64,000 nucleotides of DNA from CAZUDO01 sp964618895 (GTDB lineage Bacteria > Desulfobacterota > Binatia > DP-6). The position numbers and the translations under genes are program-made. The first letter of the stretch is position 1. Each line of letters opens with the position of its first letter. Shown here piece after piece: positions 49,809 through 59,699 of this stretch. The DNA is taken from NCBI GenBank assembly GCA_964618895.1, contig CAZUDO010000063.1, positions 10,517-74,516 of the forward strand, read 5' to 3'. The notes beneath the pieces are model-generated. The model was not told the DNA's origin and did no database searches. It worked only from the letters and a program-made list of their open reading frames with translations.

Positions 49809-50047
49809 GCCGCTCTCTCCGACGGCGCGAAGGCGCGCGGCACGGACCGCGGACACCGCACGGGCCGACGCACCCCGTGGACGCGCTCGATGAAAAACAA
49901 GACCGCGATACTCCACAGCGCGGAGTGGCCGACGTTGTGGAAGTCGTTGTGCACCGTAATGACCAACGGAAACAAGGCGGCGACGACCACTGTGGCCAGT
50001 GTCACCTGCATTCCGAACGTCCGCATCGAGGCGGTGGCTGACTTCAT
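49805..50047 (-). CDS. Small membrane protein inside the polysaccharide operon
   Basis: The 80-residue protein starts at ATG 50047, overlapping the upstream glycosyltransferase stop by four bases, and its own stop overlaps the next start by four bases. Such double coupling argues for a real gene. It has two probable membrane helices (VTLATVVVAALFPLVITV and SALWSIAVLFFIERV) joined by HNDFHNVGH. The HN-x-F/H phrase resembles the end of Wzy/O-antigen ligase proteins, so it may be the shortened remnant of a polymerase kept for coupling, or a small regulator. No family is assigned. Confidence 0.6.
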   Translation of the reverse strand: MKSATASMRTFGMQVTLATVVVAALFPLVITVHNDFHNVGHSALWSIAVLFFIERVHGVRRPVRCPRSVPRAFAPSERAA

Positions 50048-51153
50048 TGGTAACACCCCACGACCTGCTCAAGGGCCCGCGCGATCGAGAAGGCATTCGG
50101 CAGGCCGATGGGGTGCTGCACGGCTCCTCCCTCCAACAGGGCGGCGATCTTTCCCGCGAACGCCTCGGCGTCTCCCGGGTCGGCGGTCGCTAGGGCAGCA
50201 CCGTGTGCGGCGATTTCGGCGATTCCCGGGAGGGGGCTTGCCACTACGGGCAGCCCAGCGGCCAGCGCCTCGAGCACGGCCCCGGGGACACCCTCCCAGA
50301 GCGAGGGGAGAATGAACAGGTCCGATGCCCGCAACAGCCGCGGCACGTCGTCGCGCGCCCCGGCAAAACGGAAGACGTGCGTTAGCCCACGCGCGGCGAC
50401 GGTGCGCTCGATCGTATCGCGCAGCGGGCCTTCCCCCACAAGCAGGAAGACCGCGTCGCGCCTACGTCCGACGAGAGCAGCAGCAATGTCAACCAGGCCG
50501 AGATGGTTCTTCTGGGGATCGAAGCGGGCCACATGGATCAAGAGTCGGGTCCCCGACGGGAGCCCGAACTCCTGCCGGACTGTGGTGAGCTCTGCGACCC
50601 CCGCGTCGCCCACGTCTACGCCGTCGTAGACGACCATCCGGCGTACGTCGGCACGCCACCCTGGGCCCCAGAACGCCTCCATCACGGCCCCAGCGTTGCC
50701 GATCACGCGCGTGGCGAAGCAGTCGATTGCGTGCCGCATCGTCCAGCGATAGGTCCGGCGCAGCCTCGACGACGGGCACCCGTCATTCGTGTTCCAGAGA
50801 TGTGCGACCCGCACTGGGACACGAGCCAGTGCGCTCAGCGCGAGGATGACGCCCGAGAACTGGTGCACGTGGCTGTGAACCACGTCGTAGCGGCCGGCGT
50901 GCAGTAGTCGCAGGAAGTGCATCGGGAACACCGTCAGCGGGCGGAGTCCGCACGGCAGAACGTGCCCGCCTCGCGTTTCGATCACTCCTGCCAGCGGCCC
51001 CGGGCGTCCACTGAGGACGCATACGTCGACGGCATACCGGGCCGGGTCGAGCCGCCGCACGATCTCAAGCGTCCGGCGTTCGGCCCCCCCCCGGGCGAGG
51101 GAGCCGAAGACGTGCAGAACGCGGCGCGGCGAATGCATCGTGACGTTCGTCAT
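50044..51153 (-). CDS. GT4-family glycosyltransferase
   Basis: The 369-residue enzyme begins RRVLHVFGSLARGGAERRTLE, the GGAE start common in family-4 enzymes. It has LIHVARFDPQKNHLGLV at the domain border and the donor site FILPSLWEGVPGAVLEALAA with the E-x7-E pair. VVHSHVHQFSGVILAL is the middle acceptor region. It probably adds a further sugar to the repeat unit. ATG 51153 overlaps the flippase stop. Confidence 0.93.
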   Translation of the reverse strand: MTNVTMHSPRRVLHVFGSLARGGAERRTLEIVRRLDPARYAVDVCVLSGRPGPLAGVIETRGGHVLPCGLRPLTVFPMHFLRLLHAGRYDVVHSHVHQFSGVILALSALARVPVRVAHLWNTNDGCPSSRLRRTYRWTMRHAIDCFATRVIGNAGAVMEAFWGPGWRADVRRMVVYDGVDVGDAGVAELTTVRQEFGLPSGTRLLIHVARFDPQKNHLGLVDIAAALVGRRRDAVFLLVGEGPLRDTIERTVAARGLTHVFRFAGARDDVPRLLRASDLFILPSLWEGVPGAVLEALAAGLPVVASPLPGIAEIAAHGAALATADPGDAEAFAGKIAALLEGGAVQHPIGLPNAFSIARALEQVVGCYQ

Positions 51154-52448
51154 CGGGCACCGAGTTCGATCCGAACGCGCCCACCGGCCGGCAGCGAAGG
51201 GGCCCCCCAGGCCAGCGCTCCAACGTGTTGGACTCGCACGTAGACGAACGCCAACCCGATCATGCGGGCCGCTTCGGTGGTGAGCACCGCCCAGGCAGCG
51301 CCGACGATCCCATAGAGTGGGACGAGAAGGGTCGCGCTCGCGAACGCCGCCCCGAGGGCCAACACGGCCACCGCGAGCTGCCCGTGGAACCGACGGGCCG
51401 CCGTGATCGCGAACCCGAGCACGCTGGCAACGAAACCCACCGCACTCGCGAGTGCCATCCACACGAACGCGCCCGCGCTGACCGCATACTCGGGCGCGTA
51501 CAGCGTGGCGAGGATGGTCGCCCCGAAGGTACTGACGCCGGCCAGCAGTACCAGCCCGAGCGCAATTGCCACCCCGAGGCAGCGGTGCACCAGGGCCCGA
51601 TATGCATGCCTGTCAGCCGTGTATTCGCGTGCCAGGCGTGGCGTCGCAGCGGCCCCGAGCGCGATCACCACCTGGCTCGCGGCCGCCAAGAGATACCCCA
51701 TCGCCGCGAAGTGCCCGAGCCCCGCGGGTCCAAGCGAGGTCTGCACGGCATAGCGCGGCACATTGACCGTCAGGCTGGTGAGCGCCATGACCCCTCCGAG
51801 CGGAAGAGCGAGCCACGCGAGCCGGGGAGTTCGATGCCAATCGAGCCGCGGACGGACCGCGGTCAGCCCAGCTACTCCGGGCAGATCGATGGCCAGTAGC
51901 GTCCCCGCCCACACCACAGCCAATGCGAAGGACGCGGCCGCGACGCTGCCGGTAGCCCATAGAACCGCCCCGACGGCGGCTACGCTGCCAACCCCTTTTG
52001 CAAGCATCGAGAGCGCGATACGCCGCATGCGCTCGGCGTACTGAAGCCGGCCGAAGATCACGTCGCTCACCGCTTCGACGCCCTTGGCCAGGGCTAGCGC
52101 CAGGATCGTCCTGAGTCCGTTGCCATCGTATCCGAACGCGATCGCCGTCGCCGCGATAGCGGCAAACATTGCCGCGGTCGTGAGCAGCCGGAGTCCGAGA
52201 TACACGCCGAACGGGAACGCTTCGGCAGCGTCGGTCGCCTGCACCGCGCGGAGGTGGAGATTTGCAAGCACCATCGCAGGTGCGGAGAAGGCTAGTCCGA
52301 AGGCAAACAGGCCGAGCGCCTCGGCACTGCCGACCTTCGCCATCACAGCGAGCAGGCCCCACTGGCAGAACGCGTAGCCGGCATTGCCCGCAAAGGCCCA
52401 TGCGACGTTGCGACCGATGCTGGCACCCACCGTCCCCGGCGACTTCAT
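51150..52448 (-). CDS. Polysaccharide flippase (Wzx/MATE-like)
   Basis: The 432-residue protein has about 12-14 membrane helices, starting NVAWAFAGNAGYAFCQWGLLAVMAKVG (in two parts), which is typical of the polysaccharide biosynthesis/MVF flippase group. Positively charged loops alternate with helices, as expected for an inner-membrane protein. It should turn the undecaprenyl-linked oligosaccharide to the periplasmic side. It lies between two glycosyltransferase genes with four-base overlaps at both ends, so its place in the operon is firm. The lack of sequence signature in Wzx proteins keeps certainty below that of the enzymes. Confidence 0.88.
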   Translation of the reverse strand: MKSPGTVGASIGRNVAWAFAGNAGYAFCQWGLLAVMAKVGSAEALGLFAFGLAFSAPAMVLANLHLRAVQATDAAEAFPFGVYLGLRLLTTAAMFAAIAATAIAFGYDGNGLRTILALALAKGVEAVSDVIFGRLQYAERMRRIALSMLAKGVGSVAAVGAVLWATGSVAAASFALAVVWAGTLLAIDLPGVAGLTAVRPRLDWHRTPRLAWLALPLGGVMALTSLTVNVPRYAVQTSLGPAGLGHFAAMGYLLAAASQVVIALGAAATPRLAREYTADRHAYRALVHRCLGVAIALGLVLLAGVSTFGATILATLYAPEYAVSAGAFVWMALASAVGFVASVLGFAITAARRFHGQLAVAVLALGAAFASATLLVPLYGIVGAAWAVLTTEAARMIGLAFVYVRVQHVGALAWGAPSLPAGGRVRIELGAR

Positions 52449-53662
52449 GCCGACAGTCGCTCGAGCCCACGGCGATCGGCAGCTGCGGCCAGCCGCGCGT
52501 AACAGGCCAGTCGGCGCGGCGCGAGGACGCGCGCGTGATAGCCGCGGGCTACCACGAGGTCCCTGAGCCCGAGGGCACTCCGGTCGCACGCCGGGGCACA
52601 GAGCCGACCGATCGCCGCCGCCAACGCCGGCGCATTGCCCGGGGGCACGAGCCGGTCGCCGGGCAGCAGCTCCGGGATACCGCCCACACGGGTCCCCAAG
52701 GCGGGAACGCCACGAGCCATCGCCTCCATCATTGCCCGCGGCAGCCCTTCGGTTAGCGAGGGCAGCACGAAGAGATCGGCACCGTCCACGACGGCGCGAA
52801 CGGCGGGCCCCGCGGCCACCTGGCCGTGCCAACGGATCGCTTCGGCAACACCTTTCGCGTGCGCACGCGCTTCCAGCGACGATCGGTAGACACCATCACC
52901 CACAACGGCGAGGGTGATGTCGAGTCCGTGCGCGCGGCACATGGCAAGCGCGTCGACGAGGACCTCCTGGCCCTTGTAGAGCTGACTGAGTGTGCCGACG
53001 AACACGAGATTCGCGGTCGTCGCCGTGCGCGCCGTTGCCCGCCGCCGGACGACGGTTTCGTCGACGAACGCGTCGTCGTTCAGTTCGATGCTCGAGTACG
53101 ACGTAGACCACCCACGCGCAGGATAGCGGGCCTGGAGCGCCGCCGCGGTCACGTACGCAACGGCATGTGCCTTCCGGCACATGACGCGTAGCTCGCGGGC
53201 CAGCATCCACCGGGCTGCCCGAGCCGCGCCGCCAGGAATCGTATTCAACGCATCGAGAGGATCGCCGATCACTTCCACCGCCGCCGGCCGCCGCCCCCGC
53301 ATCCGCCACGCGCCGCCCGCAATCGGCCCGGGTGCGCGCAGCACGAGCGCGTCCGCACGCGCGGTAGCGGCGGCTGTGCACCGCCATACGCGGCCACACT
53401 GGCGGACGTAGTCCGCGGAACCACGATAGTCCGGCAGGGGGACGACCTCGACGCCCGGCCCCTCGACCGTGTGTGCGCTCTGGGGCATGGGGCCCGCCGC
53501 GGTGCGCGCCAGCACGAGGACGTGCGCGAACGCCTCGAGGTAGCGGCGCCAGAAGGCATACCCATCCACCCCCGTCTGCGAGTAGAGACACCCGTCCGAT
53601 GCACGCGTGAAGCGATTCTCGACCGCGACCAGCACGGTCGGGCCCGCGGAGCGTCGCGTCAC
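52445..53662 (-). CDS. GT4-family glycosyltransferase
   Basis: From a GTG at 53662 that overlaps the previous stop, the 405-residue protein shows a GT-B fold. LVFVGTLSQLYKGQEVLVDAL opens the second domain, and the donor site reads LFVLPSLTEGLPRAMMEAMARGVPALGTRVGGIPELL (quoted over several motifs) with the E-x7-E pair. The N-terminal half has AVEVIGDPLDALNTIPGG, similar to enzymes acting on capsular sugars. Donor and linkage cannot be told from sequence. Confidence 0.92.
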   Translation of the reverse strand: MTRRSAGPTVLVAVENRFTRASDGCLYSQTGVDGYAFWRRYLEAFAHVLVLARTAAGPMPQSAHTVEGPGVEVVPLPDYRGSADYVRQCGRVWRCTAAATARADALVLRAPGPIAGGAWRMRGRRPAAVEVIGDPLDALNTIPGGAARAARWMLARELRVMCRKAHAVAYVTAAALQARYPARGWSTSYSSIELNDDAFVDETVVRRRATARTATTANLVFVGTLSQLYKGQEVLVDALAMCRAHGLDITLAVVGDGVYRSSLEARAHAKGVAEAIRWHGQVAAGPAVRAVVDGADLFVLPSLTEGLPRAMMEAMARGVPALGTRVGGIPELLPGDRLVPPGNAPALAAAIGRLCAPACDRSALGLRDLVVARGYHARVLAPRRLACYARLAAAADRRGLERLSA

Positions 53663-56205
53663 GGCGCCGACCCCTCCGCCTGCGGTGCGACGGCGACCTG
53701 CGTCGTGTCACCCCGCAGCGCGGCTTCGCGCCGGCGCAGCACCTCGACGTGCCCGTCGTACACCGGCAGGAGATCGGTCGCGTTGCGCTCACCCGCCACC
53801 AGCACCTCGGCCGCCATCGGAAAGTCCCCGCGCGCCGCGTAGATGTCGACCGCCAGGTCGCGGTAGAGCGCGCCGTCCTCGGGCTCGCGCACGACCGCGC
53901 CCAGCAACGCGGCCTCGGCGGCCGCGCCGTCGCCGGCCTTCAGGAAGTTCCGCGCCGCGCGCACCAGGGTGCCGCCGTCATCCGGCTCGTGTTCGGCGGC
54001 TTCCTGCAGGACCGCGGCCGCATCCTGCCAGCGCCCGCGGGCCTCCAGCAGCGCGGCCTGGTCGTACACGATGGCGCGTCGTTCCTCGCCCGCCGCTGCG
54101 CCCTCGAGCGCGCGGTCGAGCCCGCGCTCGATCGCGCCCGCCACCGCCGGCTCGAGCGACGCGAGCCGTACCGCCAGCGGATCGCCCTCGGCGAGGGCGT
54201 GCACGATCTGCTTCGGGTCTTCGCTGTCGAGCGCGAGATCGGGGCTCAGATACGCGTGCGAGGTGAGTGCCGGCAGCCGGTACATCGATTCCTCGAGCTC
54301 GGCCGCGCCGGCCGCCGCATCGCCGCGCGCGAGCAGGGCCAGCGCCAGCCGATCGCGCAGCTCCGGCGACCACGGGTAGAGGACCAGGGCGCGCCGGAGC
54401 GCCTGCTCCCCCTCGGGGCCCGGACCGCTCGCATCGGCGAGGGCCTGGTGCGCTTCCACGCTGGCCGGCGAACGCTCGAGCGCACGCCGGACGAGCGCCA
54501 GGGCGACGGGACGTTCCACGTCGCCGCCTTCGGCGGTGGCCAGGTCGGCGGCCTCGAGACAGTCGCGGGGGGCGAGCGGCGGGGCGCCCACCACCGCCAG
54601 GACGCCGTTGGCGAGCTGCGGCAGGAGCGGCACGGCGAGGAGCACGGTCAGCACGGCGAGCGCGGGCACGCGTCGGACCGGGCCGAGCGGGCCGCTCAGC
54701 ACGAGCAGCCCGATCACGAACAGGAGGAGCGTCGAGTTGCCCGGCAGGCGCAGGCTGAAGTCGACCGCGCTGTGTACCAGGATCGCGGCCACGCCACCCG
54801 CCAGCCCCCAGCGGACGCGCACGTCGCCCAGCGCCGCCGCCCAGTCCGCGGGGCGGAACAGTGCCGGGCGCTCGATCCGGAGATCGTTCGTGCCCTCGTC
54901 GTCCGCCCGACGGCGGAGCGCGCGCACGACGGCGAGCGCAAACAACGCCACCAGGAGGCACCCGACCAGCCCGGTCTCGGCCGCCAGCTCCAGGAAATCG
55001 TTGTGGGCATGGTCCCACACACCGCCCGGCACGGGCGGCTCGAGATACGGCCGGTAGGCGTGCAGCCACGTCCCGAGGCCGGTGCCGAGCACCGGGAAAT
55101 CCCGCACGATGCGCCACCCGGTGGTGGCGAGCCCGACGCGGCTGGAGAGGCTGATGTCGACCCCGTCGAGCGCCGCGGCGTCGGTCGGCTCGCTCATCCC
55201 CGCCCAGCGCACGACGCTCGCCCCCGCCACCAGCAGGAAGGTCGCAGCGACGCCCAAGACCAGCACGGCCCGCACGCGGGTGGTGACGCGCCGGTGGCTG
55301 CTCTGCCAGAGCACGCCCGCGACCACCACGCCGAGCCCGACGCACAGGGCCGCCGTGCCGCCCCGCGAGCCGCTCGCCACATGTGCCGCCAGCATGACGA
55401 ACACCGCCCCGGTGGCGACCAGCGGCGCCCACAGGGCCTGCTGGTGCGCCACCAACGCCGCCACACGCGCGCGCCGGGCGCTCACCCCGATGCCGACGCC
55501 CGACGCGGCCGACGCCACCAGACGGCGTCCGACCCGCCGGCCGAGCGCGATGGCGTAGGCAACGGCGACCGGCAGCAGCATCTCGAGCCAGGCCGCGAAG
55601 TGGTTCGGGTTGACGAATGGTCCGGCGGCGCGCCCGGTGCCCGGCGGCACGTCCGCGGGCGAGAAGAAGCGGCCATCGCCGATCCCCTGCGCGACCAGGG
55701 CGAGCGCCGCTACGACCACGCCCCCGCCGACGAGGGTCAGCACCAGGCGGCCAAAGACGCGCGCGCGCGCTTCCTCGTCCCCCCACGGGTAGCCGGCCAC
55801 GACCGCGAACACGCCGAAGGCGATCGACAGGCGCGTCAGCTCGGTCCACACCGCGTACGGCTCGAGGGCGAGCGCGCGCCATGGGCTCCAGTCGCCGCCG
55901 CCCGGCCAGCCGGGCAACACGCTCGCGTACAGCCGATGCGCCGCCGGCGCGATCGCGTCGAGCAGTGCCGGCGGCACCGGCGCGGTGGTGGCGAGCGCGA
56001 GCCCCACGAACCCGACCAGCGCCAGCGCGCCCGGCACCGCCGGCCCGCCCAGCTCCCGGCGCGCGCGCAGCGTGACGGCGAGCAGTCCGAGCACCGCCAC
56101 CGCGGCCAGGACGACGGCCGCACCCTGCCGGCCGCCGAGCGCGAGCGGCAGCCCGAGGACGACCGCCTGCACGCCGAGCAGCACCCACCGATCGCGCCTC
56201 AGCAT
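53659..56205 (-). CDS. O-antigen ligase/polymerase-like protein with TPR tail
   Basis: The 848-residue protein has about 12 membrane helices in residues 1-540, with the Wzy_C signature: GPFVNPNHFAAWLEMLLPV, SGSRGGTAALCVGLGV, and the periplasmic loop GTGLGTWLHAYRPYLEPP ending WDHAHNDFLELAAETGLVG. The C-terminal ~290 residues are helical TPR-like repeats (ASVEAHQALADASG, SPELRDRLALALLARGD). It is the only full-length candidate for the polymerase of this cluster; such fused proteins occur beside PEP-CTERM and Wzx/Wzy systems. It would join repeat units at the periplasmic face. Confidence 0.9.
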   Translation of the reverse strand: MLRRDRWVLLGVQAVVLGLPLALGGRQGAAVVLAAVAVLGLLAVTLRARRELGGPAVPGALALVGFVGLALATTAPVPPALLDAIAPAAHRLYASVLPGWPGGGDWSPWRALALEPYAVWTELTRLSIAFGVFAVVAGYPWGDEEARARVFGRLVLTLVGGGVVVAALALVAQGIGDGRFFSPADVPPGTGRAAGPFVNPNHFAAWLEMLLPVAVAYAIALGRRVGRRLVASAASGVGIGVSARRARVAALVAHQQALWAPLVATGAVFVMLAAHVASGSRGGTAALCVGLGVVVAGVLWQSSHRRVTTRVRAVLVLGVAATFLLVAGASVVRWAGMSEPTDAAALDGVDISLSSRVGLATTGWRIVRDFPVLGTGLGTWLHAYRPYLEPPVPGGVWDHAHNDFLELAAETGLVGCLLVALFALAVVRALRRRADDEGTNDLRIERPALFRPADWAAALGDVRVRWGLAGGVAAILVHSAVDFSLRLPGNSTLLLFVIGLLVLSGPLGPVRRVPALAVLTVLLAVPLLPQLANGVLAVVGAPPLAPRDCLEAADLATAEGGDVERPVALALVRRALERSPASVEAHQALADASGPGPEGEQALRRALVLYPWSPELRDRLALALLARGDAAAGAAELEESMYRLPALTSHAYLSPDLALDSEDPKQIVHALAEGDPLAVRLASLEPAVAGAIERGLDRALEGAAAGEERRAIVYDQAALLEARGRWQDAAAVLQEAAEHEPDDGGTLVRAARNFLKAGDGAAAEAALLGAVVREPEDGALYRDLAVDIYAARGDFPMAAEVLVAGERNATDLLPVYDGHVEVLRRREAALRGDTTQVAVAPQAEGSAP

Positions 56206-56208
56206 GGC

Positions 56209-58539
56209 TTACGCCTCCTCGAGGGCGGCCGGCTCGCTCGGGCCGTAGCCGTAGTAGCGCCCGTAGAAGTAGTGGTCGCCCCAGCGCAGATCGACGTTGT
56301 TCACCACCGCGCCGAGGATGTGGACGTTGGCCTGCAGGAGCTGATCGCGCGCCCGGCGCACCAGCTCGCGCGGCGTCTCATGGCCACGCACGACCAGCAC
56401 CACCCCGTCCGCCTCGCGCCCGAGGACGACGGCGTCGGTCACCGGCAGCACCGGCGGCGAATCCAGGATCACGAAATCGTACTCGCCGCGCAGGCGCTCG
56501 AGGGTTTCCCGCATGCGCGTCGAGCCGACCATCTCGGCCGGGTTCGGCGGCGGCGGTCCGGCGGCCACGAACGACAGCCGGGGCGCGTCGAGCACCTGCA
56601 CCACCGCGTCGAACTCCGCCTGCCCGGAGAGGAAGCTCGACAGGCCGCGCTCGTTGGCGAGGCCGAGGGTGCGGTGACACGCCGGACGGCGGAGGTCCAG
56701 GTCGAGCAGCAGGACACGCGCCCCCGACTCCGCCAGGCAGGCGGCCAGGTTTACGCTGCTCACGGTCTTGCCCTCGCCCGGACCGGCGCTGGTGAGCGCG
56801 ATCACTTTGGGCGCCGCCTCCGGCGTCGAGAACAGGATGGCCGTCCGCAGCGCGCGGAACGCTTCGGCCGCGGGCGAGCGCGGCTCGTGCACCACCACCA
56901 GGTCGGTGCCGAAGCCGCCGACTCCCGGGACACCCGCCGCCGGCGCGCGCCGCGAACCCGGGCGTCCCGCCGACCGCCGCGCCAGCACGAAGTTGGGCAC
57001 GCAGGCGAGCGTCGGGAGGTGCAGCACCCCCTCGATCTCCTCGCTGCTCTTCACGCTGCTGTCGAAGTGGTCGCAGAGGAAGACCGCGCCGCCGGCGAAC
57101 ACCAGCCCGAGGATCGTCCCCAGGATGAGGTTGAAGACGACGTTCGGCCGGGTCGCCTGCTCGGGCACCCCGGCACGCTCGAGCACGCGCACGGTCGAGG
57201 CGGCGAGCTCGGAACTGACTCCCGTCTCCACCTGCTGCTTGAGCAGCGAATCGTGCATTGCGTGCGCGGTGTCGACGTCGTTCTTGAGTAGCGCGTAGCG
57301 CGCGCTGAGCCCGTTCAGCTCGACGGTGGTCTGCTCCAGCCGGGTGAGCTTCTGGCTCAGCGCCTCCTCGCGCAGTACGGCGGCGTCGTAGCGCCCGCGC
57401 ACACCCGCCGTTTCGCGCGCCACTTCGGCCCGGAGCTGCGCGGCGAGCTCGCCCTCGCTGCGCGCCAGCTCCAGCATCTGGCCGTGGGCCGACCCGAGCC
57501 GCTCCGCCAGCGCCGCGCGCTGCGCGCGCACGTCGAGCAGGGCGAGGTGCAGCTTCTGGACGCCCGGCTGCCCCAGGAAGTAGGCCAGGGTGTCAGCGCC
57601 GGGGCGGGTGAGGAACGCGTAGCGGGTCTCGAGGCCGACGCGCGTGCCCTCGGCCTTGGTGAGCAGCGCCGACACGTCGGCGATGCGCTGCGCGACGGTC
57701 TTGTGCTCCTCGTTGATGGCCACGTTCGGATGCTCGGCGGCGAAGCGGCTGAGCACGGCCTGCGTGGTCTCGAGGCGCGTGCGGGCCGCCAGCAGCTCCC
57801 GCCCGAGGAAGTCCTTGGCGGTCACGTCGTTGGCGCGCTGCACCTCCTCGTTGCTCTCGATGTAGGCCTGCGTGTGGGCGGCGGCGAGGAAGGCAGACAG
57901 GCGCGGGCTCGGGGTGGTGAAGCTCACGTCGACCAGGTCGGCGCCGCGCACCTCGCCGACGCTCAGGTAGCGCATGTAGCGGTCGACCAGGCGCGGATCG
58001 ACCTCGCCGGAGTCGCTCCGGACGAATCCGCTTCCTGCCCCGGTGCCGGCGTCCCAGCCGCGGGGCCGGAACGCGGTCAGCAGCCGCCCGCCGACGCCGA
58101 GGAGCCCGCGGCGCTCGGGGCCCGGGTCCAGGAAGGCGTCGTCACGGCCGAGGTGCTGCCCCCGGATCACGCGCTCGGCGAGGTCGCGGCTGCGCAGCAT
58201 CGCCACCTGGGCGACCATGAAGCTCGAGGTGCCGTTGAAGTTGCGGTCGCTGTCGTCGACGCGCAGCACGTTCTGCTGCAACTGCAGCTGGATCGGCGCC
58301 TGGCGCGCGACTTGGAGCCGGGTGGTGGCGGTGTAGGTGCGCTCGGTCAGCACCGTGAGCAGCGCCGTCACCCCGAGCGTCAGCCCGAGGCAGGTCGCCG
58401 CCACCCAGCGGTATCTGTAGACCAGGCGCAGGTACTCGCGCAGATGCCGCGGTGCGACCTCGCTGAACTCCGCGTCGATGACGGCGCCCGGCACCGACGC
58501 CGGCAGCTGCGACGGCACCACGTGGTTCATCCTCGCCAT
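56209..58539 (-). CDS. Polysaccharide co-polymerase with BY-kinase domain (Wzc type)
   Basis: The 776-residue protein has a Wzz domain between two membrane helices (near 49-72 and 483-505) with a long coiled periplasmic part. A cytoplasmic ATPase domain follows: Walker A SAGPGEGKTVSSVNLA, Walker A' LLLDLDLRRP, and Walker B FVILDSPP. The C-terminus ends in a tyrosine-rich tail (HYFYGRYYGYGPSEP), the autophosphorylation cluster of bacterial tyrosine kinases. It sets chain length and couples synthesis to export. It starts 47 bp after the wza-like gene. ATG 58530 is an alternative start. Confidence 0.95.
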   Translation of the reverse strand: MARMNHVVPSQLPASVPGAVIDAEFSEVAPRHLREYLRLVYRYRWVAATCLGLTLGVTALLTVLTERTYTATTRLQVARQAPIQLQLQQNVLRVDDSDRNFNGTSSFMVAQVAMLRSRDLAERVIRGQHLGRDDAFLDPGPERRGLLGVGGRLLTAFRPRGWDAGTGAGSGFVRSDSGEVDPRLVDRYMRYLSVGEVRGADLVDVSFTTPSPRLSAFLAAAHTQAYIESNEEVQRANDVTAKDFLGRELLAARTRLETTQAVLSRFAAEHPNVAINEEHKTVAQRIADVSALLTKAEGTRVGLETRYAFLTRPGADTLAYFLGQPGVQKLHLALLDVRAQRAALAERLGSAHGQMLELARSEGELAAQLRAEVARETAGVRGRYDAAVLREEALSQKLTRLEQTTVELNGLSARYALLKNDVDTAHAMHDSLLKQQVETGVSSELAASTVRVLERAGVPEQATRPNVVFNLILGTILGLVFAGGAVFLCDHFDSSVKSSEEIEGVLHLPTLACVPNFVLARRSAGRPGSRRAPAAGVPGVGGFGTDLVVVHEPRSPAAEAFRALRTAILFSTPEAAPKVIALTSAGPGEGKTVSSVNLAACLAESGARVLLLDLDLRRPACHRTLGLANERGLSSFLSGQAEFDAVVQVLDAPRLSFVAAGPPPPNPAEMVGSTRMRETLERLRGEYDFVILDSPPVLPVTDAVVLGREADGVVLVVRGHETPRELVRRARDQLLQANVHILGAVVNNVDLRWGDHYFYGRYYGYGPSEPAALEEA

Positions 58540-58585
58540 ACCCCACCCCACCCCGATTCCGCCGGCCGCGCCGCCGGTCACACGG

Positions 58586-59686
58586 CTAGAACAGCGGCAA
58601 GCTCCCGCCCACGTGCACCATCTCGCGCGCCGCGACCCATACGACATACGGCACGATCCGTGCCGTATGGACCGGCAGCCGCACGACGTCGCCGTCGACC
58701 ACCGGCACGTCTGCCAGCTGCCCCTTCGCGATGGCCTCCAGGTCGACCATGAACGAGCCGTCCTCGCCTGGCGCCGTCGCGCGCCGCACCTCGACCTTGC
58801 GCCGGTCGCCGGCAAACACGTTGCCGCCGGCCGCCGCCACCGCGCCACCGACCGTCAGCCCGCGCGTGATGGGATACGCCCCGGGGCGCTCCACCCACCC
58901 GTCGACGAGCACGCTGCCGGCGGGTGCGACTTTCAGCACGTCGCCCGGTCGCGCCTCGGCGTCGACGATGTCGCCGTCCGTGGTGCCCGGTCGGGCAAGC
59001 ACCTCGAGATCGATGCGGATCGGCCCGTGGGCTTCTTCGCCCGCCGGCACGAACTCGACCACGCGGCCGGCGTCGCTCTTCGGGCCGCCGGCCGTCCACA
59101 AGAAGTCGCTGAGGCGCGCGCCGGGACGTGTCAGCGGATAGAGCCCCGGGCGCTCGACGGCACCCGTGACCGCTACCACCCGGCCGCGGTACTCGGCCAC
59201 CACCACGCTCACCTGCGGATGGCGCAGCAGGTCGGCGGCGACCAGCCGGCGCGCGATGTCGTCCTCGAGCTCCGCCGGCGTGCGTCCGCTCGCCAGGACG
59301 GGACCCAGGGAGGGGATCTTCACGATCCCGTCGGCCCCCACGCGCAAGCCCTGCTGGAACACGGGCGCGCCCGCCACCGCCGGCGTCTCGCCGCCGCGGC
59401 TCGCCACCGGTGCCGCCACCTCGAGCAGATCGGGGATGCGCACCTCGAGCAGGTCGTCGGGCCCGATGTGATAGCCGGTGTCGGCGGGCGCGGCCCGGCG
59501 CGCCCCGGCCACCTCCGCCAGGCGCGCCCGGTCGCGCTCGCTCGACACTGTGCCGTCGGGTGTTCCCGACGCCGGCCGTTGCAGCGTCCGTGCCTCACGT
59601 CCGAGCCCGCAGGCGCCCGCCGCTATCGCGGCGCACGCCACTGCCAGCACCGTCCGTGCTCTTCCGACTCCCCGTCCGTGGGTCAA
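58586..59686 (-). CDS. Polysaccharide export outer-membrane lipoprotein (Wza type)
   Basis: The 366-residue protein has the polysaccharide-export domain (DTGYHIGPDDLLEVRIPDLLE, then GIVKIPSLGPVLASGRTPAELE) and two SLBB domains (VAVTGAVERPGLYPLTRPGA and LVDGWVERPGAYPITRGLTV). A lipobox-like AAIAAGAC follows a hydrophobic leader. It forms the outer-membrane exit channel. No ATG fits; TTG 59686 is the best start, giving a proper leader. The gene lies 13 bp after a small secreted cysteine-rich gene, which shares its transcript. Confidence 0.93.
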   Translation of the reverse strand: MTHGRGVGRARTVLAVACAAIAAGACGLGREARTLQRPASGTPDGTVSSERDRARLAEVAGARRAAPADTGYHIGPDDLLEVRIPDLLEVAAPVASRGGETPAVAGAPVFQQGLRVGADGIVKIPSLGPVLASGRTPAELEDDIARRLVAADLLRHPQVSVVVAEYRGRVVAVTGAVERPGLYPLTRPGARLSDFLWTAGGPKSDAGRVVEFVPAGEEAHGPIRIDLEVLARPGTTDGDIVDAEARPGDVLKVAPAGSVLVDGWVERPGAYPITRGLTVGGAVAAAGGNVFAGDRRKVEVRRATAPGEDGSFMVDLEAIAKGQLADVPVVDGDVVRLPVHTARIVPYVVWVAAREMVHVGGSLPLF

Positions 59687-59699
59687 TAGGTATCCGTGA

